Shown here: positions 34,867 through 44,823 of the stretch, piece by piece
How positions within the stretch are numbered: position 1 is the stretch's first letter
How the letters are laid out: every line of letters starts with the position of its first letter
Assembly: GCA_963556145.1 (NCBI GenBank)
Contig: OY744466.1
Location: 5,813,820-5,877,819, forward strand
Source of the DNA: Hygrocybe punicea
Lineage: Eukaryota; Basidiomycota; Agaricomycetes; Agaricales; Hygrophoraceae
Length of the DNA: 64,000 nt
Direction: 5' to 3'
Made by a program: the position numbers and the translations under genes
The notes under the pieces: model-generated
Database searches by the model: none
Told to the model about the DNA's origin: nothing
What the model saw: only the letters and a program-made list of their open reading frames with translations

Positions 34867-35189
34867 GTGTGAATGCTGTGTTGTACATGGTGGAAACATA
34901 TGCGCGGGTCAAGCTTACTCGACCTGTGGAATCAAGCTATCGCATTCTGCAATTTGCCCATACTTGGATTGCAGGCATCTGCATTTGGTGCATCGAACAC
35001 ACTCAATGAATAGAAATATATTAAGCATGTCTTTGTATGATACATCTAAGATTCCAACAAACCTAGGATGCTTACCTGGCGAACATGGCATCTGCAGGTT
35101 GAGCATGCTTGACTCGCGGACCAATAAGCCATGACCCGAGCATGCTCAACCTGCAGACGTACACATTGGTCGCTGCAGACATGAAGCCG
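34867..35189. mobile_element. GAGCATGCTC element fragment, left part
   Basis: This is homologous to 1530-1800 in the same orientation (GAATGCTGTGTTGTACATGG, GATTGCAGGCATCTGCAT, TGATACATCTAAGATTCC). It is continuous with 35829 onward once the 627-bp insertion is removed. Confidence 0.75.
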
Positions 35190-35195
35190 CAGGTT

Positions 35196-35822
35196 TATGA
35201 CGTGACAAATACACTTTTATTATTTGCGCGATTGAGGCTGTGCAGCCACGCGAATTGGAACCGCGCGGTTTCACAACTTCCTATTTTAGCAATGCTGTTA
35301 TATTTACTTGCAGTTTGGGGAGATTACAAGGTTCATTTATATTCTACCTGCATACTTAGATACTTTTAGTCAACTATTAACTACATTTCAGCAAGGCTTG
35401 TAGAGCATAAAGGAGCCTCAGTGAGAAGGAGAACTCAGTGGCCGCCTTGTTTGGTTTTCTCATTTTGGGCAAGCTTCGTGATGGAGAGATTTGATCGCAT
35501 GATCTGATCATTGGGTCCAGGCCATCACGATGGCAGCAAATCAAATTGGATATCACATGAGCCTCGCAACCAAAAAAGGCAGGTCGTTGATTTCTCTCTT
35601 GTGCTGAGAGTGAGACTGCTCCTTACTGAAATGTAGTTAATAGTTGACTAAAAGTATCTAAGTATGCAGGTAGAATATAAAATGAACCTTGTAATCTCCC
35701 CAAACTGCAAGTAAATATAACAGCATTGCTAAAAAAGGAAGTTGTGAAACCGCGCGGTTCCAATTCGTGCGGCTGCGCAGCCTCAATCGCGCAAATAATA
35801 AAAGTGCATTTGTCACGTCATA
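35196..35822. mobile_element. 627-bp element with ~200-bp terminal inverted repeats and 6-bp duplication
   Basis: The left end TATGACGTGACAAATAC and the right end TTGTCACGTCATA are inverted, and homology of the two arms extends about 200 bp inward. CAGGTT occurs immediately outside both ends (35190-35195 and 35823-35828). The uninterrupted site GCAGGTTGAGCATGCT is seen in other copies of the host repeat. No transposase is encoded. The 6-bp duplication does not fit hAT (8), Mutator (9) or Tc1 (TA); superfamily open. Confidence 0.85.
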
Positions 35823-35828
35823 CAGGTT

Positions 35829-36480
35829 GAGCATGCTTGACCCGTGGACCAACAAGCCATGACTCGAGTGTGCTTGACCCATGGACAGACAAGCCATGAC
35901 TTAAGCATGCTCAACCCATGGACATACAAGGCGCGACTTGAGCATGCTCGACCCGTGGACAGATAAGCCATGACTTGAGCATGCTCGACCCATTGACATA
36001 CAAGCCATGACTTGAGTGTGCTCGACCCATGGACATACAAGCCATGACTTGAGCAAGCTTGATTCACAGACAAACATGCCGCGACCCGAGCGTGCTCGAC
36101 CCGCGGCACCCTGGTGGATCGGTGGATGTGATTCTCGCGGTTATTTTAAGCCGAGGATCATGCAAAACGGACAAGTATTGAATGAGATATGCACAAAACA
36201 CTTGTGCTCTAGTGTTTTGAGCATACCTACCTGTGGACACTGAGAGTTGATGAAGTCTATATTATATAAACTGACACAGAGCCATGCATGGATGGAGGGG
36301 CATTGTAGTGGACATATTTATGTCTGCAGGTTGAGCATGCAACCAATGCATACGTCCGCAGGTCAAGCATGCTCGAGTCGCGGCCTTTTGGTCCACAAGT
36401 CAAGCATGGTCGAGTAGCAGCTTCATGTCTGCAGTGACCAATGTGTACGTCCATGAGTCGAGCATGCTCAGATAGCGCAG
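35829..36480. mobile_element. GAGCATGCTC element fragment, right part with 37-bp array
   Basis: The 37-bp array (35829-36110) is followed by the block shared with 290-640, including a half-copy of the hairpin core at about 36143. The stretch 36481-37110 contains no supported gene. Confidence 0.8.
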
Positions 36481-37339
36481 TCCCTTATATTGATTGGCCA
36501 AATGAACTCTAGGTTATCTGGATGGAGAATTGGCTGGCTGCAGGTCAAGCATGCTTGAATGGCAGTAGTAGTTAGCAAGATGGTTTGCTGGTTACTCAAG
36601 AAGGGTGAAAGTGCAGGTGGATGAGGACAACTATATGGACATGTGAGTCATCTGAAGAAATATACCCGAGGGAAGACCATGTTGCCATGGAGGGAGGATG
36701 CTCAACCTGTAGGTAACTCCCAGCAGATGTTCTCCTGTGGGGCATCACATCATGACCCAACATTATATGACTGTCGCAACTGTCGGAGCGTAGATAATCA
36801 TAAGTATCATTAAGACAAGTAACATGAATGTCATGACTATGTGTGCTGGATTATGTAAGCACAGGATTGGCAGCATTGACAAGTTTCTCCAGCATATTGC
36901 AAGTGTTTCACACTCATTGTCATAGATAAAAGCAGCAAGACAGCTGAATTGGGGTTTATTGCTTCCAAAAGGCACAGGAAATGATGATTATTGAGAGGAC
37001 AAGATTGAGTTTTGTGATATGATCTGACAATCATGAATATGATGAGAAAACAAATGTCTGGGCAAGCATTTTGTCACATTTTTCTATTAACTATAGTAGA
37101 TTTTTGAAGCCATTAGAAATGAATTCCATACGCTTTTTTCTCGTAGTAGTATAGTAGATTTTTTAAGCCGTTAGAAATGAATTCCGTATGCTTCAGGGAC
37201 CCATACTTGGTAAAACACCCCAATTTTGGCATCAAAATTTTGATATAGAGAGTCTCAGGATTGGTAGAGCATATCATTACAAGCATTTTGAACCTCATAT
37301 GAACAAATTTGGCGGTCGCATTCTAGAGTTATGTCTAAA

Positions 37340-37800
37340 ATGGTGGTTACCAGGTGACCTTGACCCCATAACACTCACAGGCCTTTAAAAATCAGAATTT
37401 TGGTCCCATTCATTAGATATACCATATACACTATTGGGACAGCCTTATACCCGATTTTTAGAGACTTTGGTGTCTGTGATTTTGAGTATTTGGGGGTCAG
37501 GGGGTGAACTTGGTCCCAAGACACTCACAGACCTCTAAAAATCAGACTTTTGGTCCCTTTCATTAGACATACTGTATACACCATCGGGACAGCCCAATAT
37601 TCTATTTTTAGACCATTTGGTGTCTGACATTTTCAGCACTTGGGGAACTGAACCCCACATCACTCACAGCACTCTAAAACATTTTGCTCCCATACATTAA
37701 ATATACTAAATACACTATTTGGACATCCAAGAATGTGACTTTTAAAATCTCTTGTCTGGCTTTTCCAGTTGGATACTTGGACTGTTAGAGGTAACCACCT
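37340..37800. repeat. About 150-bp tandem repeat, three copies, AT-rich
   Basis: CACTCACAG followed by CTCTAAAAATCAGA-type sequence and CATTAGATATACC recurs at about 37372, 37522 and 37661. The preceding sequence also carries a short duplication (AGCCRTTAGAAATGAATTCC at about 37109 and 37166). No gene. Confidence 0.8.
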
Positions 37801-37829
37801 TACAGAATTTGATTTCATTTACATCATCA

Positions 37830-38965
37830 TCTAAAAGGAAGGGGAGGAGGGGGGGTCAGAGCCATGTGTTTGCCAGGTGGCGCGCACGTGGGAGCCATGT
37901 TTTCTCGCTTATTTCGCTTACCTCGCGTGCGTAAGCCACGTTTTGCCACGTGAGGCCTCTGTCTCCTTGCGAGGCGAAGCCGAGCCGTGTTGGGCGCAAG
38001 CCATTTTGGGTGCGACGCGAAGCGGAGCCCAACATCCCCCATGCCAGATGTTCATCCCCGGACCCCGGACTGCCAATCCCCACCACAGACGACGAGAGGG
38101 GACCCATTGGGGTCAGTTGGGCCCAACATGGTGAGTTCCCGTGGCCCCGTTTGCCCACGCTGACCCCACCTCTCCTCATGCCCCCCATGCCAAATCTCTA
38201 CCCCGGGACCTCGGATCATCAACCCCCCCCCCACACAGTTGGATAGGAACAAATGGGGTTGACTGACAGCAAAATGGTGCGTGCCCGCGACTCCGTTTGC
38301 CTATGCTGACCCCACCTTTCCCCATACACCCCATACCAGATCTCTCCCCCGGCACCTCGGATGGCCAATCCCCGCCACACACATGCAGAAGGCACCCACT
38401 GGAAGTGATTGAGCGCAAAATCGTGCGTTGGTTCATCGCCGTTGGCCCGCACTGACCCCCTCTTTCCCCATACCCCCCATACCAGATCTCTACCCCGGGA
38501 CCTTGGACGGCCAATCCCCGCCATACACAGTTGGATGGGACCCAATGGGGTCGGACGAGCGCGAAACCGCGCATTCGTTCGACCCCGTTGACCCACGCTG
38601 GCCCCACCTCCCCTGATACCCCCCCCCCTACCAGATCTCTACCCCCGGACATCGGATGGCCAAATCCCCCTGCACGCGGACGGTTATGACCCTCTGGGGT
38701 CGTTTGAACATGCCATTGTGAGTGAGTTCCACCCCGTTGGCCCACTCTGGCCCCACCTCTCCTCATACCCCCCCCCCTCCCAGATCTCTACCCCCGGACC
38801 TCGGATCCCCAAACCCCGCCACATACACACGGATGGGACCAACTGGGGTCGTTTGAGCAAGAGATTGCGCCTCCGTTCGGTCCCATTGCCTCGCGCTGCC
38901 CCCACCTCTCCTAATACCCCCTCCTCCAGATCTCTACCCCCAGCTTTCAGATTGCCATCCCCACC
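37830..38965. repeat. 147-bp GC-rich tandem array, seven copies
   Basis: CCAGATCTCTACCCC or close variants occur at about 38046, 38194, 38337, 38484, 38632, 38781 and 38928, giving spacings of 143-149 bp. Each unit contains CCTCGGATGGCCAATCCCCG and CCCAATGGGGTCG-type sequence and is strikingly richer in G+C and CpG than its surroundings. The leader AAGGAAGGGGAGGAGGGGGG (37838) also occurs at 56610. Long frames in this array are repeat artefacts. Confidence 0.9.
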
Positions 38966-39169
38966 TCCAAGTAGTTATTATTTTGATTATTCTGGATGCT
39001 CTGCTTCCACTGGCTGACCCACCTCCACCTCATACCACTGTACCATAGAATTGTATTATGAATATATTTATTATTATAAGAAATTGGTTTGGCTAACTTT
39101 GACATGGAAAAAATTATTATTATCAATAACCAAATGCACAATTATGGAGCAAGGTGCTACCAAATGTGT

Positions 39170-39395
39170 GTAAATCTGCTATGAGCAGCCACTGCAAAAC
39201 GGGTGCTATGGGTGGTTGTGAGCGAAGCGAACAAACATCAGTGGCACAAAAGCATGTAACTTGGCTATGAGTAACCACTGGAGAACGGGTGCTACGGGTG
39301 TTTGTGAGCGAAGCGAACAAACATCAGTGGCACCAAAAGCATGTAACTCTGCTGTGAGTAACCACTGCAGCACGGGTGTTGCAGGTGGACATTTC
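39170..39395. repeat. 87-bp tandem repeat (GTGAGCGAAGCGAACAAACA)
   Basis: GTGAGCGAAGCGAACAAACA starts at 39217 and 39303, each preceded by AGTAACCACTG-like and followed by TCAGTGGCAC. Related single units occur at about 56940-57030. Confidence 0.8.
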
Positions 39396-39484
39396 CTTCA
39401 TTCACATACATAAGTGACACAAAAACTGTGAATTTGAGATAGCTATTCTGATAAATACTGACAAAGAAAACCCAGAATATACAT

Positions 39485-39795
39485 TGGAGATAAAATAAAA
39501 TAAAATAAAAATCATTGACACTGTAGGAAAGAAATTCAAAACAAAATAAAGTAAAATAAAATGAACTGCAACGAAATGAAGTCACACTGTAGGAAACAAA
39601 TTTACAATAAATTACCATAAAATGTGAAAGAAAATCACATAAGTAAATGTACAATAAATTCAAATAAATTCAAGTAAATCCCAATAAATTCCAACAAATT
39701 CACAGAAATTCAATAAATTCAAATAAATTCACATAAATTCAATAAATTCAAATAAATTCAAATAAATTTATCATAAAATAAAATAAAATAAAACT
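39485..39795. repeat. AT-rich microsatellites (AAAAT and AAATAAATTC)
   Basis: AAAATAAAAT runs at 39490-39570 and 39775-39792, with AAATAAATTCA units between 39655 and 39770. From 39800 to 41000 I see no gene or clear repeat family. Confidence 0.85.
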
Positions 39796-41001
39796 AACTA
39801 ACACCGAAGCAACGCTCGGGTACCATCTAGTGCCTACTAAGTCATCTTGTGTTATGACATTATCTTCATTCAACACTTAGCTACAAGAAATATTGAATCC
39901 TAGGCTTGTATGGTAGTACATTGCTTCTTTAGCACAAATAGAAAGTGTCCAAGCCACTCACATCCTGTCTCACATCCTTACTGGCTCTGAATTGTGAGCA
40001 CAAAAAGCTTTCTCATGTTCATTTACAATCCAACTTTTAATACAAACAACGTGAGACCATTTGAGATATATGCATTGGTAATATCACAGGAAACTTACAG
40101 TCCACTCTTCATACATTTGGACCTATCATTAGAACCCATTTGGTAGCAATAGATTAGAGCAAATCTGGTATGGTGGGATGGTTCAGAGTGATCATATAAT
40201 CCATAGTGCAAACCAGGGGGTAGAAGGAGGTATGAAACACTAAGATATATCTCAAGAATACATTCATAAAATGGTTTTGAAGGAAGAATACATCTATAAT
40301 TGATATTTACTGATAGTTAATAGTTTAGTAAATGTTACAACATACCCCCTGAGACAAAAATGCATGAAATCCTGGTATGAGATCTTCCAGTCATTGAGAA
40401 ATGGAACAGATTTGCCCATAAAGCCATGTTGACCTGAGCATTCCTTGTGGAACTATTGACCATGCAAGTTGAGTGGTTAGTATTTGATATTTTGCCTATA
40501 ACCTGAAAATACCGAATATTTTCAGGAAGTAAATATAGCAGACACCAACCCTCATAAAATCGTTAAACACTCTCTCACACATCATGTAAATTGCTACAGT
40601 ATTTTGTGAGATTCAATACAATGCATTCTAAGTTGCAAGTCGGTTACTATCCGTTGGTCATTCAAAATAAAATAATAAAATTCTGTTTGTTTTGCGACAA
40701 GCTTTTCCGAATCCGCTGTAAAACAGCTGAATACAGTCATAGTAAACCGCCCCCCGATTAGATAAAATATATTACTGAACTAATTTTGACACTCAAAACT
40801 AACCGATTGTGCATTTGCCAATCCTCGGCATGTAACCTCACCTGGCACTCCCAATTTGCTCGGGGTTCCAGCCGCACCCAATGTATGTTGAAAACATATT
40901 ATTTCCTGCAGGAAGCCACCCATTATTGGTAATGGTCTGTTAAAAATATTGAATCATCATTTTGTGCACCTTGTGTTACCGGAATATGCATTTAATTACA
41001 A

Positions 41002-42183
41002 TCACCATCTCCATGATGGTCGGAGGTCCAACCTCTGCCATACATAACAATTGGCATCATTTGGGAGATCTTTGAACCTCCCTTGCATTTTCGATGCAGA
41101 AACCTTGTCCATCTGGTCTTGGAGTATCATAGCAAACTCTTGGCAGTCACCTTTGATCCACACATCAAACACACCCTCCCACCCATGTCGTGAAGGAAAT
41201 TCATCATTGAGATATATTGATTGGAGAGACGATTCAATTGTTAATTGCTGTTGTTGGTGCAGCATATCGGAAAACATTCGAACGGTCTTGGAAGCACCAG
41301 GAATCTTTAAACTGGTCCCCACAACCAACAACAGGTCTGCTTGACCTTCAAAGTGGGAGCTGGTAGTACGCCCGAAGTCACTCTCCCGGAAATCCACAAT
41401 CTCTTCCTCCTGGGCCTGGGGATGTTGTTCTCCATACAAGACAATATTGGGTCGCATTCGTGGCATGGGTGTAATTCGTTTTCCTGATTTTCCTCGCATT
41501 TTAATTCTTGACATGCACTGAGGGCATTCCAGCAGGTTTCCGGCTTGCATACTGGTATAGTATACTTCAAGGAAAACAAGCGAGCAACAGCTATCACAAT
41601 GTAGATGCTCTAGGGTCCCATGTAAAGGTACACATCTTGCTGGACGGTTTTCGGGGTCATGTTCTTGATGCATGGGAAGGCCAGCCTTAAGTTCGAGGCT
41701 GTCTATGTTTTGTGTGTATACCCTGAGTAGCGATTTCCGTTCCTCAAATGCACGAAGGATCTGGTGAAATTGTGTAGGCTGGGCGATGAGCGATTTCTTG
41801 GTGAGAATAGCCATTAGTTGACAGTGCAACAACAACTGTTGGGGTGTCTTTTCGTTGAAGAGAAGGTCAAGCATAACTCGGCCGAAAAGATTAAACAACA
41901 AACCTTTAATGCCGAACAGTTAAACAGCTCCTCAACCTTGACATTTGGCAACTCTGGTACTCCTGTACTGTACAATCCCTCTTTGCCTCCGAATGGTGGA
42001 ATTCCTGCAGCGACTGATATTCCCGCACCTACGTTTGAGATCAGAACAGATAAATTCTAGAAATTATGCGGTGTTACCACAGATAACAACGATTCGATTC
42101 GCTTTCAATATGGCATTGAGGACATCTTGCGCGAATTCATTTTTGGTGGTAAAAGAGCTAATCTCCACTGTTGAAAGCACCAT
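41002..42183 (-). CDS. Sirtuin-type NAD-dependent deacetylase (Hst3/Hst4-like), possibly defective
   Basis: Exon 1 is 42183-42078, followed by a 49-nt GT-AG intron, and exon 2 starts at 42028. The join gives ANRIVVICGAGISVAAGIP, the Rossmann-fold NAD loop. Further on are LLRVYTQNIDSLE, the catalytic-His block LHGTLEHLHC, two CxxC zinc pairs (CDSC, CPQC), RPNIVLYGE and LLLVVGTSLKIPGASKTV. Together these match the Hst3/Hst4 branch, which removes acetyl from histone H3 Lys56. Oddities: the conserved IPDFRS reads IPPFGG, losing residues that contact NAD. The frame also changes once near 41905-41916, so a one-base shift or an unseen short intron is needed. Whether the protein is active is doubtful. 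It is transcribed divergently from the split gene at 42.39 kb. Confidence 0.75.
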
Positions 42184-42389
42184 CACAACAAATTTGAAAG
42201 GGTGTGGACACTGGGTACAGAAGAAAGACTCAAGTTTAATTAACGGGGTCTGAGATCTGAGATCTGAGATCTAGTCACCGATTTAGATCACACTTCTACA
42301 TTTTCTTGGTGATTACACTCAAGCTGCATTGGTGAGTCACATTCCTTGCTTCTTCCATTTATCTCACTAACCTCCTCTTCATTCCGCAG

Positions 42390-44198
42390 CCCATGTTCCG
42401 GTGTCCCTTTATGCTGTACTGGTTGATATCCTCAAAAGAATTGCTCTCAGGATCATTTTCATTGACCTCTGTGTCAAAACCGCCTCATTCAGCAAACCAG
42501 CTTTGCAAGTATGTCACCCTCGTCACTCACCCCATCCACTTCTCCCTCCAATTCCTGTCCGCCTAAGCTCATCATAATTCTTTTGCTTTTTCAGCACATT
42601 GTTACAGCTAGTGTTGGGGAAGTTCGGTCTCAGACCGACCCAAACCCGGTTTAGACCGAACCAAAACCGCCGGTTTCGGTTTCGGTTTGGGAAATTTCGG
42701 CTGAGACCGAACGGTTCGGTCTCCGGTTTGGAGATTTGGCCGCGGGCCGAAACGGTTTCAAACTGAGTTTGAACCGCAAACCGATATTCGCAAGTCGGCC
42801 ACTTGGCTGACTTCCAAAGTCACCAAGACACTTCTGCAACCACCAAGAACGCCCACAACGTACGCCAAACGAGGACGACGGAGCACCCGAGGTGGACCAA
42901 ACGTGGCAGGGTACTCCCTGCCGCCCACCTATGCTCTGTTTATTTTTTTATTTTTTTTATTCGACACCAACAGTAGCAAGTTACAGTCAACGGCCACCAC
43001 GGCCATCACCACCACTACCACCACGGCCACCACCACCACCACTACGACGACGATGACGATTGCCACCACGACGGCCGCAACCACCAGGACCGCTACAACC
43101 ACCAGGACCGCCACGTCGGACGCCAACAACAACGTGTCCAAGACGCGCGCGCACACAAACGAACGTGAACAGGGTGGAGTGGGAGTCAGAGAGGTGGAAC
43201 GAGCGGCGGGGGGTGGTGCATCCACCCCCGCTCCTTCGTGGTATGTTATTTTTATTCTTTCTTTTATTGATTTTATTTGTATATAACGGAACGCGGCACA
43301 ACACCACCACCACCATGCAACACCACCACCACCACCACCACCATGCAACACCACCACCACCACCACCACCATGCAACACCAATGCGGCCAACGCGGGGTC
43401 AACCCACCCGCCGCGCGTGTACAACACGCATGACGCGTCGGGACACCCACGCGGAGAGGCCCGTACGCCACCACCACGCGCTCGCCGAAAACAACCAACG
43501 CAGGACCAACGCGGGGCCAGCACGCCCGTCGTCGCGTGCACAACGCGTCTGACGCGTCGGGGCATCACCACCACCACCACCACACCCAATCGACAACAGC
43601 CGAGGCGGAACACACGCGTTTGACGCGTGTGTTTCGCTAGGACAGGGCCGTGCAGCCCACCAACCCCCAATCCCACCTCGTAATGAGGCTAGCCACGTCG
43701 ATTGACGTGTGCAGCGCTCTTGCGAGGTCAGATGGGAGGGAGGGCCCCCAGCCCACGCGGTTCGCGGTTCAGACCGCGTCTGGACCGAAACCAAACCGAT
43801 GTAAACCGTTTACGTCGGTTTCGGTTTCGGTTTGGGATTTTTTGGTAGGAACCGAACCGTTCGGTTTTGGTTTGGGGCAAAAAAGCCGAAAACCGGACCG
43901 AACCGAACTTCCCCATCACTAGTTACAGCATTGCATATGGTAAAGTATCTGCACTCGGACATTGTTAGGTTTCTCAAATTCTCAGCTGGGAGATTTGGAA
44001 CCCATTTGGTCTCAATCCACAGGTGCGTCTGCTGTCATCCTCATGTCTTATCTTTGTAGATTGGATGGTAAGATTGTCGAGAAATGTGTAGACAAGATTG
44101 CTCCTGTATCCAAAGACCTCTCCAACCAAAGTTCAAAGAAAGACGTTCACATTTTAATGTCTTGTGTTTGGATGATCAGATTTCACTCCACTCGGTGA
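42390..44198 (+). pseudogene. Gene of unknown function split by a hAT element
   Basis: Exons visible: 42390-42508 (LYAVLVDILKRIALRIIFID), an exon whose two halves are 42595-42608 and 43930-44022 once the element and one duplication are removed (HIVTALHMVKYLHSDIVR then FLKFSAGRFGTHLVS), and 44059-44198 (LDGKIVEKCVDKIAPVSKDL). The GT-AG introns and phases agree, so the frame is open across the restored site and the insertion is the main lesion. The 5' start was not found. I do not recognise the family. The separate pieces are described as seen; no function is claimed. Confidence 0.55.
42609..43921. mobile_element. Non-autonomous hAT element (1313 bp), perfect 8-bp duplication GTTACAGC
   Basis: GTTACAGC occurs at 42601-42608 and 43922-43929. 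The ends TAGTGTTGGGGAAGTTCGGT and ACCGAACTTCCCCATCACTA are inverted with one mismatch. Subterminal GGTTTCGGTTTCGG repeats lie inside both ends. The interior holds CCA/CAC microsatellites (42990-43035, 43300-43375) and several artefactual frames, but no transposase. Typical hAT hallmarks. The perfect duplication suggests a fairly recent insertion. Confidence 0.92.
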
Positions 44199-44823
44199 AC
44201 ATTTATTTCCTAAAATAAGTAAAAACACTTGTGCATGTAACTGTTTTGTATTCTATTAATTCACCACAAGCCTTGAGTCAATAGAGTCAGCACTTTCAAT
44301 ACAACCCTTGCATCAGACAACCCCTTGCATTGATGCAGAAATGAGACCACACCATCTTTCTCTTTCACCTACAATGTTTTCCATTTCGGGAATAAGTCTT
44401 GCGAACATTTGACCATTCCTGCCCTGCAAGCTCCAAGCTTCAAGCTTCAAGCTTCAAGTGATATTTGTCATGTTATGTGGTTTGATTCCCCAAGGCCACC
44501 TGACCGGGAACTGCAACCTACTTCTGGACAACTGACCCATTTCCGGATAAGACACAGTAGTTACCAAAAATGTACATTCAATTGATGTAGCACGTGACTA
44601 ATTAGCACAGCTAGCAGAATCACTTCAAGTTGCGAAGCAAAGCTCGTATGTCTGGTGCTTCGAAAGATGCAATACTGGCATGATTCTGATTCTGCAAGTG
44701 GCATGGAAAACTTGGTGCGCAGTTTGATAACCATGCAATCAACACAGGGTGTTAACTTTGAATACAGAGCGACAATCAGGTTTGTGAAGAGTACTACAAC
44801 TCCTTAGATGTTTACAAATCCAT
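44199..44823. other. No supported gene
   Basis: No convincing frame or repeat lies between the split gene and the second Ulp1-like locus, apart from a short AAGCTTC triplication at about 44430. Confidence 0.4.

Noticed and set aside
38176..38766. 196-codon minus-strand ORF in the GC-rich region
   Set aside because: It lies wholly in the 147-bp tandem array and repeats the same peptide with changes of frame.
42903..43676. His-, Pro- or Val-rich ORFs inside the hAT element
   Set aside because: They read through CCA/CAC microsatellites in several frames on both strands; no transposase motif is present.
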